A stretch of DNA of 64,000 nt from the NCBI GenBank assembly GCA_963790545.1, contig CAWBPA010000017.1, forward strand, positions 1,302,001-1,366,000. Reading direction: 5' to 3'. Source of the stretch: DATBJG01 sp963790545 (GTDB lineage Bacteria; Acidobacteriota; Vicinamibacteria; Vicinamibacterales; JAMQPK01). The first letter of the stretch is position 1. Every line of letters begins with the position of its first letter. This document shows positions 35,357 to 43,284 of the stretch, piece by piece. The notes beneath the pieces are model-generated. The model saw nothing but the letters and a program-made list of their open reading frames with translations, was not told the DNA's origin and made no database searches. The position numbers were made by a program, and so were the translations under genes.

Positions 35357-36277
35357 ATGCCCACCTCTCTGACCATCACGTGCGCGGTTGATTTTTCGGA
35401 TCACTCCAAGGTCGCGTTGCGACAGGCGTTGGCATGGGCAGACCGGTTCAAGGCGCGCCTGATTGTCACCACGGTCGTCGAACCGCTGCTCGCGGAAGCA
35501 GCGGCCGCGGCGTACAAGATCGATCTCGCAAGGGACGAGGTCCTGCCTGAGCTTCAGGACTTCGTCAGGAAGTTCGCGGCCGACGCTGGCGCTGACCCGC
35601 CGCCGTTCGAGGCCGTGGTGCTGACCGGTGACCCCGCGCCCGAAATCGTGGCCCTCGCCCGGCGCGAACGCCCCAGCCTGCTCGTCATTGCTACACATGG
35701 CTTGAGCGGTTACCGCAAGATGTTTCTGGGATCGACGACCGAATCGGTGCTTCGTCACACCGAGGTTCCCGTCCTGGTGGCTCCGCCCCCCGAACAGTCG
35801 CCCACACGTGCCACGCCCCCGGGTCAAGACCCTGTCCTGGTGCCGGTTGATTTCAAGAGCGGGTCGGTGAAAGCCGTTCGCGGTGCAGCTGGCATCGCCC
35901 GGACGTTTCGTGCGCCTCTGTTGTTGGCGCATGTCGTCGCCCCGCTCAAAGGCCTCGAGCGACTTCGCGCCCACCTCGACACGCACAACCGCGCCCAGAT
36001 GGATCGCGCCGAGCAGCAGATGGAGCAACTCGTGTCGGAGGCAGCGGTCGGAGGACAACTCGAGACGGTCGTTGTCACCGGCTCTCCTGCCGAGCAGATT
36101 TCCGAAATTGCGGTGGCACGAGGCGTCCGGCTCATCGTCATGAGGCTTCGCGGCGAGGAAGGTCTGCTGGGATCCCGTCCGGGATCAATCGCCTATCACG
36201 TCCTCCGTTTGACGCCCGCAATGGTTCTATCCCTCCCTTCGGACCACACACATGCTGAATGGCTGGAAAGGTTGTAA
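35357..36277 (+). CDS. universal stress protein, tandem UspA domains
   Basis: The 306-residue product has two UspA domains. The first (residues 1-145) opens LTITCAVDFSDHSKVALRQA and contains the nucleotide-loop pattern THGLSGYRKMFLGSTTE. The second (about 160-306) begins DPVLVPVDFKSGSVKAVRGA and lacks a clear GxxG-x9-G loop, so it may not bind ATP. The start ATG follows AAGGA at good spacing; a longer upstream frame is less likely. UspA proteins bind ATP and respond to stress. It ends only six bases before the CHAT gene and is almost certainly co-transcribed with it. Confidence 0.92.
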   Translation: MPTSLTITCAVDFSDHSKVALRQALAWADRFKARLIVTTVVEPLLAEAAAAAYKIDLARDEVLPELQDFVRKFAADAGADPPPFEAVVLTGDPAPEIVALARRERPSLLVIATHGLSGYRKMFLGSTTESVLRHTEVPVLVAPPPEQSPTRATPPGQDPVLVPVDFKSGSVKAVRGAAGIARTFRAPLLLAHVVAPLKGLERLRAHLDTHNRAQMDRAEQQMEQLVSEAAVGGQLETVVVTGSPAEQISEIAVARGVRLIVMRLRGEEGLLGSRPGSIAYHVLRLTPAMVLSLPSDHTHAEWLERL

Positions 36278-36283
36278 TCCAGG

Positions 36284-38671
36284 ATGGCGAAGAAGCGCGT
36301 CTCTCCCCTCAGATCGCCGCAACGTCGTCCCGTGAAGCGCGCCACGCGAGCACCGTCGCGAGCCAAGGACGAGGTACGGTTTCCGGTCGTTGCGCTGCCA
36401 ACGCGCACCATCGCGTTGAAGCCTCGTGACATCGAGAAGGGTGACAGGCCGAGTGCCATCTTTCAGCGAGCGGCGATGCAGTGGTCCTACATCGTTCGCA
36501 ATCGTCGCCGCTGGTCCGGCCGTGAGTCGTTGGTCAGAGAACAGGCCAGCCGCACGCAGAGGTTGCTCCTCGAGGACTTCAACATCGGCTCGGAGGAATT
36601 GTCGGCGCTTGCGAAATCCCGGGTCGCACAAGTTGTGATTCCTTATCAGGGTGAGGAAATTGGGTGGGAGATGCGGGTCTTCCCGTGGGAGTTCGTCCTG
36701 AGTGTCGCCACTCGTGGCCTGCGACGCGGGGAACCGCTCACGATCATGCGCCGGCTTGCGCGCGCGACATCGACGTCGCGCCAGCCAGTTCGTCACCCGA
36801 AATCGATCCTGTACGTGGAGAGCGCTCCCGGACCCTTGGCCCAGGAGTACAGCTTTGACTCGGAGCGCGCTCTCGTCCAGGCCACCATTGGGTCGGACGC
36901 GGTCAGCTGGCACGAACTGAAGAACCCTACTCGACAAGTTCTTCGAAAGGAGATTGTGGACCTCCAGCCGGACTTGGTGCATCTGGCCGGATTCGATTCG
37001 CACCAGGGGCTGCAGGTCATCCGAACGACCGAATCAGAGGATGTCGATGGACTGGCCACAACGACCGATCCAGTCGAGCCAAACAGGAAAGACGGCTACA
37101 TCCTTGCTGGTGACACGACGGTCATCGATCCCGTGGACGCCGAGGATCTGGCCAGGATCGTGTGCGCCGCATCGCGAAAGCCGATTCTCGTCAGCTGCAA
37201 CTTATGGAACTCTGCGAGCCGTATCTGCCCGATGCTGATTGCCGCCGGGGCATCGGCCGCCATTGGCTTTCAGGATTCGTTCGCTGACGAGCTGGTCGAG
37301 TCGTTCTTCGGCAACTTCTATCGTCACCTGCGTCACGCCAGTTGGACGCTGAGAGACGCCTTCATCGCCGCCTGGGAGAAGCTTCGGCAACATCCCACCG
37401 GTCTCGTGGGCACCGGCATCGTGCTCTGGAGTGAGGGAGCACTCGTCGCACCCGGCAGCGAGGTCGAGTCCACGGCAGTGCGTGCGCGCCGACAGCGCAT
37501 GAAGAGGGACCTCGAACGGGACACAGAGCACGAACTCGATCCGGCGCACGAAAAGGTCACCGACATCGTGACCCTCACCATCACGCCGATCGAAGAATTG
37601 AACTATTCCCTCCTTCACAATCGCCGGCCGCTCTTCGAGGATTTCAAGCTGGTGAAGCGCAAGCCCGGACGCATGACGAACCTCTCGGTCACCGTCGACC
37701 TGAATGCCGGTTCCTGGAGTTTCCCCTTCCGCCGGCACTGCGACATGGTGGACGAACTGGATTTGAAGAGCGAGATTCATGCATCGCTGACCGCCGACCT
37801 CGTGCGTTCCGTCCGTGAAAGTGTCAACACGAGCCTGTTTGTGGAAATCACGTGGCACAATCAGGTTCTGTATCGGAATACGCACCGGGTGCGGCTCCTC
37901 CCGCCCGACCAGTGGCGCGACACGAATCAGGATCGGATCTGGCTCCCGTGTTTCGTGCTTCCTCGTGACCCGGCGGTGAGTGCCCTGGTCGAGAAAGCCC
38001 ATCGGTACGTCCGGGTTCTCCGGGACGATCCAGGCGCGGGCTTCGATGGGTACCAAAGTGTCGACGCGGACCGCGAGGATCCGACCGAGGACGTCGATCT
38101 GCAGGTGCAGGCCCTCTGGTCCGCAATTCTGCACGAATGGCAGCTCGGCTACATCAACCCACCGCCCACGTATAGCCGAGGGCTGGATTCTCAGCGGCTC
38201 CGGACACCATCGGCCGTTCTGGCAGACCGAAGCGGGACGTGCATCGATCTCACCCTCCTCGTCGCGGCCTGCCTGGAACTCGTAGACATCTACCCCGTCA
38301 TCTTTTTGCTCGACGGGCACGCCTTCCCGGGCTACTGGCGCAGCGACGAAGCCCACGAGCAATTCCTCCAGGTGCAGGAGGCGCGCGTGGATGCACCAGT
38401 CGATCCCCGTGGCACGGTCGTGGCCGGAACCCAGGCCGAACGCTGGGTCTCTGGTCGACTGGCCTACGACGAGATCGTCCGCCAGGTTGATCAGGGCAAC
38501 CTCGTCCCGATTGAATCGGTCAAGCTCACGGAGAATTGCGGGTTCTGGGCCGCCGTCGAAGCCGGCAAGGAAAACCTCAGGCCCAAACGCGAGTTTCATT
38601 CGATGATTGACGTGCTGAGCGCGCGTTTTGACAGGGTCACCCCGCTCCCGCTGACGGAGTCGCGCCTATGA
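36284..38671 (+). CDS. CHAT-domain protease-like protein with C-terminal transglutaminase-like region
   Basis: This 795-residue protein has a basic N-terminal tail (residues 1-30), then a CHAT (caspase-HetF-associated) domain at about 100-400. The likely catalytic pair is His233 in DLVHLAGFDSHQG and Cys305 in PILVSCNLWNS. Residues of about 430-600 form an unassigned middle region. Residues of about 640-690 resemble the transglutaminase-like segment of DUF4011/DUF3320 helicase-type proteins: RSGTCIDLTLLVAACLEL with Cys653, and LLDGHAFPGYW with His679. CHAT proteins elsewhere are proteases in stress, cell-death and defence systems. It lies six bases after UspA and overlaps the hydrolase gene by four bases (ATGA). 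Confidence 0.8.
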   Translation: MAKKRVSPLRSPQRRPVKRATRAPSRAKDEVRFPVVALPTRTIALKPRDIEKGDRPSAIFQRAAMQWSYIVRNRRRWSGRESLVREQASRTQRLLLEDFNIGSEELSALAKSRVAQVVIPYQGEEIGWEMRVFPWEFVLSVATRGLRRGEPLTIMRRLARATSTSRQPVRHPKSILYVESAPGPLAQEYSFDSERALVQATIGSDAVSWHELKNPTRQVLRKEIVDLQPDLVHLAGFDSHQGLQVIRTTESEDVDGLATTTDPVEPNRKDGYILAGDTTVIDPVDAEDLARIVCAASRKPILVSCNLWNSASRICPMLIAAGASAAIGFQDSFADELVESFFGNFYRHLRHASWTLRDAFIAAWEKLRQHPTGLVGTGIVLWSEGALVAPGSEVESTAVRARRQRMKRDLERDTEHELDPAHEKVTDIVTLTITPIEELNYSLLHNRRPLFEDFKLVKRKPGRMTNLSVTVDLNAGSWSFPFRRHCDMVDELDLKSEIHASLTADLVRSVRESVNTSLFVEITWHNQVLYRNTHRVRLLPPDQWRDTNQDRIWLPCFVLPRDPAVSALVEKAHRYVRVLRDDPGAGFDGYQSVDADREDPTEDVDLQVQALWSAILHEWQLGYINPPPTYSRGLDSQRLRTPSAVLADRSGTCIDLTLLVAACLELVDIYPVIFLLDGHAFPGYWRSDEAHEQFLQVQEARVDAPVDPRGTVVAGTQAERWVSGRLAYDEIVRQVDQGNLVPIESVKLTENCGFWAAVEAGKENLRPKREFHSMIDVLSARFDRVTPLPLTESRL

Positions 38672-39984
38672 TCCCGATCAATCCTCCCGATGCGGCGCTC
38701 CGGCAAACCCTCGATGCCGTCGTCAGTGAGTTGAAACTTTCAGAGCCTGAACCGATCGAAGCACCGGAGCCCATTGCCATGCGCCGCCGTCGACGAGGCA
38801 CGATCCGCGGCAGCAGCCTCGCCAGTGTGTCTTTGGTGCGGATCGATGGTGTCCTGCGGTGGGCGTACCATCGGCCGCCGCGCGCGGTAGGCCTGAAACG
38901 CGCCCGGCGCGCTGGAAGTCTTGTGGGTGCAGAGGTCGTCCATTCGTTTCGGTTCCGTGAAGTTCCGCCGAATGAGATTGTCGCAAGGCTCGAGGATCTC
39001 GATCGGAAACTCACCCCGAATCAGGGCTTGCGACGCTGGAATGCTGGCGAACTCCACGGCGTCCAGACACTCGCGAAGACACCGCGCGCCCTGCTCGTCC
39101 TGCATGGATCGTTCAGCAAGAGCGAGGTGGTCTTCCAGGAGCTCGGAGCCTCGGCGGAGGGCCGAACTTTTCTGACCCGAGCGGCCGCCCATTACAAACA
39201 AGTGTTGGCCTTCGATCATCCCACTTTGTCGGTAAGCCCGATGCTCAATGCGCTTGATTTGGAAAAGGCGCTGGATGGGTACAACGGAACCGTTGATGTC
39301 TTGTGCCATAGCCGCGGAGGGCTCGTCAGCGCCTGGTGGTTGCGAACGGGGCGCCGCAAGGTTGGCAAAGTGGTGTTCGTGGCAGCTCCACTCGAGGGCA
39401 CCAGCCTGGCGTCGCCGGCCCGCTTGAAGGACTCGCTCGACACGTTGGCCAACATCGCGGACGCCGCCCGGAAGATGGCCACCTTGGGCGGGTACTTCGT
39501 GCCGCCTGCCGCGCCACTGCTGGCAGTGGCATCCGGATTGATGCAGGTGCTTGGCGGAGTGCTCGCGATTGGCGCCCGTTCTCCTCTTCTCGACGCAGGC
39601 GTGGCCATTGTCGCCGGCCTGGCCGCACAATCACGCGTCGGCAACAACCAAGAGTTGATTCGGCTACACGAAGACGACTGGCCCTCGAAGGCCACCTATT
39701 ACGCCGTTCGCTCGAATTTCGAACCGGCGAATACAGAGGAGGCCAACTGGCAATTCTGGAGACGACTGCAACGACCGCTCATGAGGATCGCCAACATGAC
39801 GATCGATCCGATTTTCGATGGCCCGAATGATCTGATCGTGGACGGGGAATCGATGACGCGCCTGATCGGCGAGGACATCCCGAAGTCGCGGGTGCACGAT
39901 TTCGGCACCAACGCCCGCGTGCATCATTGCAACTACTTTGCGCAGCCCGAAACGGCGACATTCCTCTCGAAAACGTTGTTGTAG
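38668..39984 (+). CDS. alpha/beta hydrolase (lipase-like) coupled to the CHAT gene
   Basis: The 438-residue protein starts at an ATG that overlaps the CHAT stop codon. The hydrolase fold is shown by LLVLHGSFSKSE (oxyanion region) and the nucleophile elbow LCHSRGGLVS with Ser215. A probable acid lies in NDLIVDGESM and a histidine in ARVHHCNYF. A hydrophobic stretch near residues 275-315 could be a membrane-binding lid. The N-terminal 100 residues look like a separate small domain. Lipase or phospholipase activity is inferred from the fold. Tight coupling suggests that the CHAT protein controls or processes it, for example by cleavage. Confidence 0.78.
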   Translation: MIPINPPDAALRQTLDAVVSELKLSEPEPIEAPEPIAMRRRRRGTIRGSSLASVSLVRIDGVLRWAYHRPPRAVGLKRARRAGSLVGAEVVHSFRFREVPPNEIVARLEDLDRKLTPNQGLRRWNAGELHGVQTLAKTPRALLVLHGSFSKSEVVFQELGASAEGRTFLTRAAAHYKQVLAFDHPTLSVSPMLNALDLEKALDGYNGTVDVLCHSRGGLVSAWWLRTGRRKVGKVVFVAAPLEGTSLASPARLKDSLDTLANIADAARKMATLGGYFVPPAAPLLAVASGLMQVLGGVLAIGARSPLLDAGVAIVAGLAAQSRVGNNQELIRLHEDDWPSKATYYAVRSNFEPANTEEANWQFWRRLQRPLMRIANMTIDPIFDGPNDLIVDGESMTRLIGEDIPKSRVHDFGTNARVHHCNYFAQPETATFLSKTLL

Positions 39985-40003
39985 TTGGTAGTGAGCACCG
40001 TCG

Positions 40004-40067
40004 GTACGTAGGGCGGGCCTTGCATTTCAGGCCCGCCAGGCGGACCCAAAGGGTCCGCCCTACGTAC
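40004..40067. repeat. three-way junction repeat with GTACGTAGGG arms
   Basis: Outer arms gtacgtaggg (40004-40013) and ccctacgtac (40058-40067) pair perfectly. Inside are two hairpins: cgggcct/aggcccg around 40014-40036, and ggcggaccc-aaa-gggtccgcc at 40039-40059. It lies between the convergent lipase-like gene and the gene at 40070, whose TAG stop directly abuts it. It belongs with the GTAG-type repeats at 3, 19592 and 34144. Confidence 0.75.
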
Positions 40068-40069
40068 AC

Positions 40070-40360
40070 CTAATGCACGAGGTCGGGCTGTGTGCCGCTG
40101 AACTCGGGCATGTAGAGAGGGCGGTTGGGAACGGCGGGCTGCCAGCCGGCGCGCTCGAGTGCACTTTCCATGCGCGCCAGAAACATATTGAAGAGATCGG
40201 GATCGCGGAAACACTCTGTGTCGGTCGAGCCGTTGGGTGTGTGCATCGTCGCCAGATATCGGTGGCCGTCGGGATCGTACGAGGTTTCGAGCCGGCACAA
40301 CTGGTCGTGGCGGGTAAACACCCAATGCACGGAATTGTTATCGGACTGCGCAGCACCCAC
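40070..40360 (-). CDS. small conserved hypothetical protein
   Basis: The 96-residue product reads as a real small protein: NNSVHWVFTRHDQLCRLETS, then a beta-type segment and PDLFNMFLARMESALERAGW. The start is a GTG; another GTG just before VHW is possible. I do not recognise a named family. It has no signal peptide. Its stop codon is the TAG that precedes the three-way repeat at 40004. It is divergent from the dioxygenase gene at 40556. Confidence 0.55.
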   Translation of the reverse strand: MGAAQSDNNSVHWVFTRHDQLCRLETSYDPDGHRYLATMHTPNGSTDTECFRDPDLFNMFLARMESALERAGWQPAVPNRPLYMPEFSGTQPDLVH

Positions 40361-40437
40361 GACAGACTGACAGTTTGTGCAGTTGTGCGAGCTATCGGTA
40401 CCCCCTACGCCCCATATTCAGCTTCCTCGGCCCGAAT

Positions 40438-40528
40438 CCAATCCGAACCCAGAGGTCCCAAACCCCGAATCCGGAGCCCCCAATCCCCAATCCCCAGTCC
40501 CGAACCCCCAATCCCCAACCCCCAGTCT
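40438..40528. repeat. C-rich AATCCCC/AGTCCC word repeat
   Basis: The words aatcc(g)aaccc, caatcccc, caatccccagtccc, aacccccaatcccc and aaccccc follow each other over 90 bases. Only the plus strand carries the C-rich words. The pattern resembles cyanobacterial short tandem repeats of the CCCCAAT/CCCCAGT type. No gene is visible. It lies upstream of the dioxygenase gene. Confidence 0.75.
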
Positions 40529-40555
40529 TACGATAAGTAGGTGGGTGTCTCACCA

Positions 40556-41659
40556 ATGAGTCCAGTACATCCAGTGTTTGCTTTGCGCGGCTTTCTTCCT
40601 GCCCAGGATCCAGTCCAGTCCTTCTCACCTCGCAGTAGATTGTCAATCCTGGACGAGGTGGGTCGAAATCTGCCGGCCCGTCTTGACGACCCCGAGTTTC
40701 GCCGGTGCATGCGAGAGCTGCTCATTCCGGAGTGGCCGGAAGCCCACGTACGGGAGGAAACACTCCCCGAGCTGCGCCTCTACTACGTACGCGTCGGCTT
40801 TCTTGCCTCCGCCTACGTCAACCAGGTGTCTCAGCCTCCGGTGGATGTATTACCCCGGAATCTCGCGATTCCCCTCTGCAAGGCCTGCGAGCTCCTCGGA
40901 CGTCCGCCGATTCTCAGCTACGACGGGTACGCGTTGTACAATTGGAAGCGGCTCGACCCAAGGGGACCAATTGCCCTCGGCAACATCGACACGATTCAGA
41001 ACTTCGTGTCGCTCTATGACGAGCATTGGTTCATTCTCGTGCACGTGGAGATAGAAGCGATTGCGGCCGACATCTTCGCGTCGATCGATCGTGCCGGGCA
41101 TGCACACGCGAATCGAAACTCGGAACGGGTGACCTTGGCTCTACGGGACATCGCTCGTGCCGTCTGGAAGCAGGTTGCCGTTCTGCGTCGCATTCCCGAG
41201 AAGATGGATCCGGCGCTCTACTATCGAACGTTCCGTCCCTACATTCGCTTCTTTGACAACGTCATCTACGAGGGCGTCGCGCAGAGCCCCATGAGCTTCC
41301 GGGGTGAGACCGGCGCCCAGAGCAGCATCATGCCGGCGCTCGTGGCATTCATGAAAATCAAGCACTGCCAATCGGTGCTTACCGATCATCTCGCCGACAT
41401 GCAGCGATTCATGCCGCCCGCCCATCGGCAGCTGATCGCCAACATCGAGGCCTTGCCTTCAATGCGGGATCTGGCCGATCCATCGGCCTACAACGATGTG
41501 CTGGAAGCGATGGCCACGTTCCGCGAGGTTCATTACGGTTGGGCTCAGGAATACATCAACCGTCGAGTGGATGATCCGCGGGGAACGGGCGGGACGCCGT
41601 ATATGACCTGGCTCAAGCAGCTCATCGATGAAACGCGCCGTCACAAGCTGCCACAGTAG
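40556..41659 (+). CDS. indoleamine 2,3-dioxygenase-like heme protein
   Basis: The 367-residue product matches the indoleamine 2,3-dioxygenase family through its C-terminal half: GETGAQSSIMPALVAFM, the proximal-histidine region REVHYGWAQEYI and the active-site loop DPRGTGGTPYMTWLKQL. The family inserts O2 into the indole ring of tryptophan or related compounds, using heme. Bacterial members are common but few have been tested. The ATG at 40556 is chosen over a GTG at 40541. No other kynurenine-pathway gene is in the window. The stop TAG abuts a TTTTCAG repeat. Confidence 0.88.
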   Translation: MSPVHPVFALRGFLPAQDPVQSFSPRSRLSILDEVGRNLPARLDDPEFRRCMRELLIPEWPEAHVREETLPELRLYYVRVGFLASAYVNQVSQPPVDVLPRNLAIPLCKACELLGRPPILSYDGYALYNWKRLDPRGPIALGNIDTIQNFVSLYDEHWFILVHVEIEAIAADIFASIDRAGHAHANRNSERVTLALRDIARAVWKQVAVLRRIPEKMDPALYYRTFRPYIRFFDNVIYEGVAQSPMSFRGETGAQSSIMPALVAFMKIKHCQSVLTDHLADMQRFMPPAHRQLIANIEALPSMRDLADPSAYNDVLEAMATFREVHYGWAQEYINRRVDDPRGTGGTPYMTWLKQLIDETRRHKLPQ

Positions 41660-41684
41660 TTTTCGTTTTCAGTTTTCAGTTTTT
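41660..41684. repeat. TTTTCAG heptamer repeat
   Basis: TTTTCG followed by two TTTTCAG units and TTTTT start at the base after the TAG stop of the dioxygenase gene. The same heptamer is present at 22999-23019. Confidence 0.75.
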
Positions 41685-41690
41685 GAGTTC

Positions 41691-41981
41691 TCACGCCGCC
41701 TCGGTCCGGCTCTCTGCACCACCTGCCGCCGAGCGTGAACCGTTTGAAATGCCAGCTCGTCGCATAGCTGCCAGCCGTGACCAGTGCCGGCGGACCTGGA
41801 CGATCTCCCAAGCTGCCGCGGTCGCGTAGAGCATCGAATTCATACCCAGGTGGCGCTCGCGCCGATACCACCAGGCCGCGCTGTTGTAAGCCGTCATGAC
41901 GACGGCCAGACCACAGGCGGCCGCATGAACCCCGCCTTTGAGGCCTTCGCTTTCACCGCTCGTGCAGAAAGTCGCTACCAT
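41691..41981 (-). CDS. small hypothetical membrane protein
   Basis: The 96-residue product begins MVATFCTSGESEGLKGGVHA, followed by a hydrophobic helix (ACGLAVVMTAYNSAAWWY), RERHLGMNSMLYATAAAWEI and a basic tail. A KGGVHA...YN.AAW....RRHL pattern suggests a conserved small membrane protein. The start is taken from the residue pattern rather than from a strong ribosome site. I cannot give a function. It is convergent with the dioxygenase gene and separated from it by the TTTTCAG repeat. Confidence 0.55.
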   Translation of the reverse strand: MVATFCTSGESEGLKGGVHAAACGLAVVMTAYNSAAWWYRRERHLGMNSMLYATAAAWEIVQVRRHWSRLAAMRRAGISNGSRSAAGGAESRTEAA

Positions 41982-42175
41982 TGATCCCTCGCCTCCGGCA
42001 GACTCGCTCGCTGGCGGCCCACCTGCCGTACTGTTTAGACGCCCGACAGAGCCGTCTTGTTGCATGCCCAGTGGCGACCGGCGGCCTAAAAGGTCCGCCA
42101 CAATTCTGAGCTGCGCCAATCACGTTTTGCGCATTCAGGGTTGAGGCGCCTCAGGATGGCGGAAGATGAGCGCGA

Positions 42176-42967
42176 ATGTTCCCTTTCGAACGGTTAGCAA
42201 TCGTCTACTTTGCGTTGTTCGGTGTGGGGGCACTCTTCAACTGGCCCGGCCGCCGCCCCCCTGTTCGGGCGGCCCTCTGCGCCGTGGCCGCCGTTGCCGG
42301 GGTGATTGGCGTTGCCTGGACGGCCTCGGTCACGGTTCGTGTCTGGGTACCGCACGCGTATCTCGTGATGGGCTACTGGCTGCCGGCATTGCTCGTCGGG
42401 CCCCTCAGCTCAACCGCATTTGAACGGTGGTTGATTGGCACGGACGTTCGGTTCCGAAACTACATACCTTCGTTACCAGGTTGGGCTGTTCACCTGGCAG
42501 AGCTGTCCTACCTGATGTGTTACCCGGCCGTGCCGGTTGCGTTTGTCGTGATCTGGATGTTCGGCACCCTGGTAGACGTAGAACGATTCTGGGTGACTGT
42601 GCTGGCGGCCGGCTTCCTCTGCTACGGCAATCTCCCGTGGCTGCCGAGCCGACCGCCGCGCCTGCTCGACGATGTCGGACCTGACGACGCACCGAACGAG
42701 GCACCTCGAGCGCTGGCATCCGTCAACACCGCCGTCCTTGCCCGCGTCAGCCATCAATTGAACACGTTCCCCAGCGGTCACGTGGCCGTGTCCATTGCGG
42801 CGGCAGCCTGCGTGCTGACCGTCTCGTGGCCGGCCGGGCTAACGCTTGCCATGGTGGCAGTCGGCATTGCTGTTGGAGCCGTCGTGGGGCGCTATCACTA
42901 CGTGATGGACGTGCTGTTGGGCGTAGTCGTCGGATTGCTGGCAGTGGTCATCTTTCGTGCGTCCTGA
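42176..42967 (+). CDS. PAP2 family membrane phosphatase
   Basis: The 263-residue integral membrane protein has about six hydrophobic segments. The phosphatase motifs of the PAP2 superfamily are present: TFPSGHVAVSIAAA (with the catalytic His in PSGH) and VGRYHYVMDVLLG (with the nucleophile His and the following Asp). The first motif (KxxxxxxRP) is only weakly visible around PWLPSRPPR. Such enzymes remove phosphate from phosphatidic acid, undecaprenyl diphosphate or similar lipids at the membrane. It is a single gene followed by element C. Confidence 0.88.
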   Translation: MFPFERLAIVYFALFGVGALFNWPGRRPPVRAALCAVAAVAGVIGVAWTASVTVRVWVPHAYLVMGYWLPALLVGPLSSTAFERWLIGTDVRFRNYIPSLPGWAVHLAELSYLMCYPAVPVAFVVIWMFGTLVDVERFWVTVLAAGFLCYGNLPWLPSRPPRLLDDVGPDDAPNEAPRALASVNTAVLARVSHQLNTFPSGHVAVSIAAAACVLTVSWPAGLTLAMVAVGIAVGAVVGRYHYVMDVLLGVVVGLLAVVIFRAS

Positions 42968-43051
42968 TTCGCGCCCGATCATGACGGGCGTTGCCGTTCA
43001 GGCAGGCTTGGGAAACAAAAGAATAGGAGCTCAGGAGACCGGCGCCCGGGA

Positions 43052-43216
43052 CGACCGGGCCGCGCCGTAGGCGCGCGTGAAAGGTGAACGATTCGCGAGG
43101 ATAAGAACGCGTGGGTGCGGAGTTTAGCGTTCTTATCCTCGTGAATCGTTCACCTTTTACGAGCCTGGCTACCGCCAGGCTGCCCGGTCGCCGATCCGCG
43201 GCGATCCGCGTCTCGT
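43052..43216. repeat. four-way junction repeat, copy C (left side truncated)
   Basis: The outer stem has 9 pairs (43052-43060 with 43182-43190). The hairpins are 43061-43075 (6 pairs, 3-base loop), 43076-43161 (35-base arms whose only two exceptions are G-T pairs, 16-base loop) and 43162-43181 (8 pairs, 4-base loop). The right flank keeps the GATCCGCGTCTCGT arm, but no matching left arm precedes the junction. It lies between two same-strand genes. Confidence 0.88.
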
Positions 43217-43284
43217 AGAAAAGGCTCTCTGATCTCTTGACCTTCTGTTCACATCCTCACGAAGTCGTGGTAGATCATGCTGCC

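Noticed and set aside
37202..38599. Minus-strand open frame of 465 codons
   Set aside because: Antisense to the CHAT gene, with no domain or signal.
36284..38671. Craspase (TPR-CHAT) component of a type III-E CRISPR system
   Set aside because: No TPR repeats are seen in the protein and no Cas7-11-type gene is nearby.
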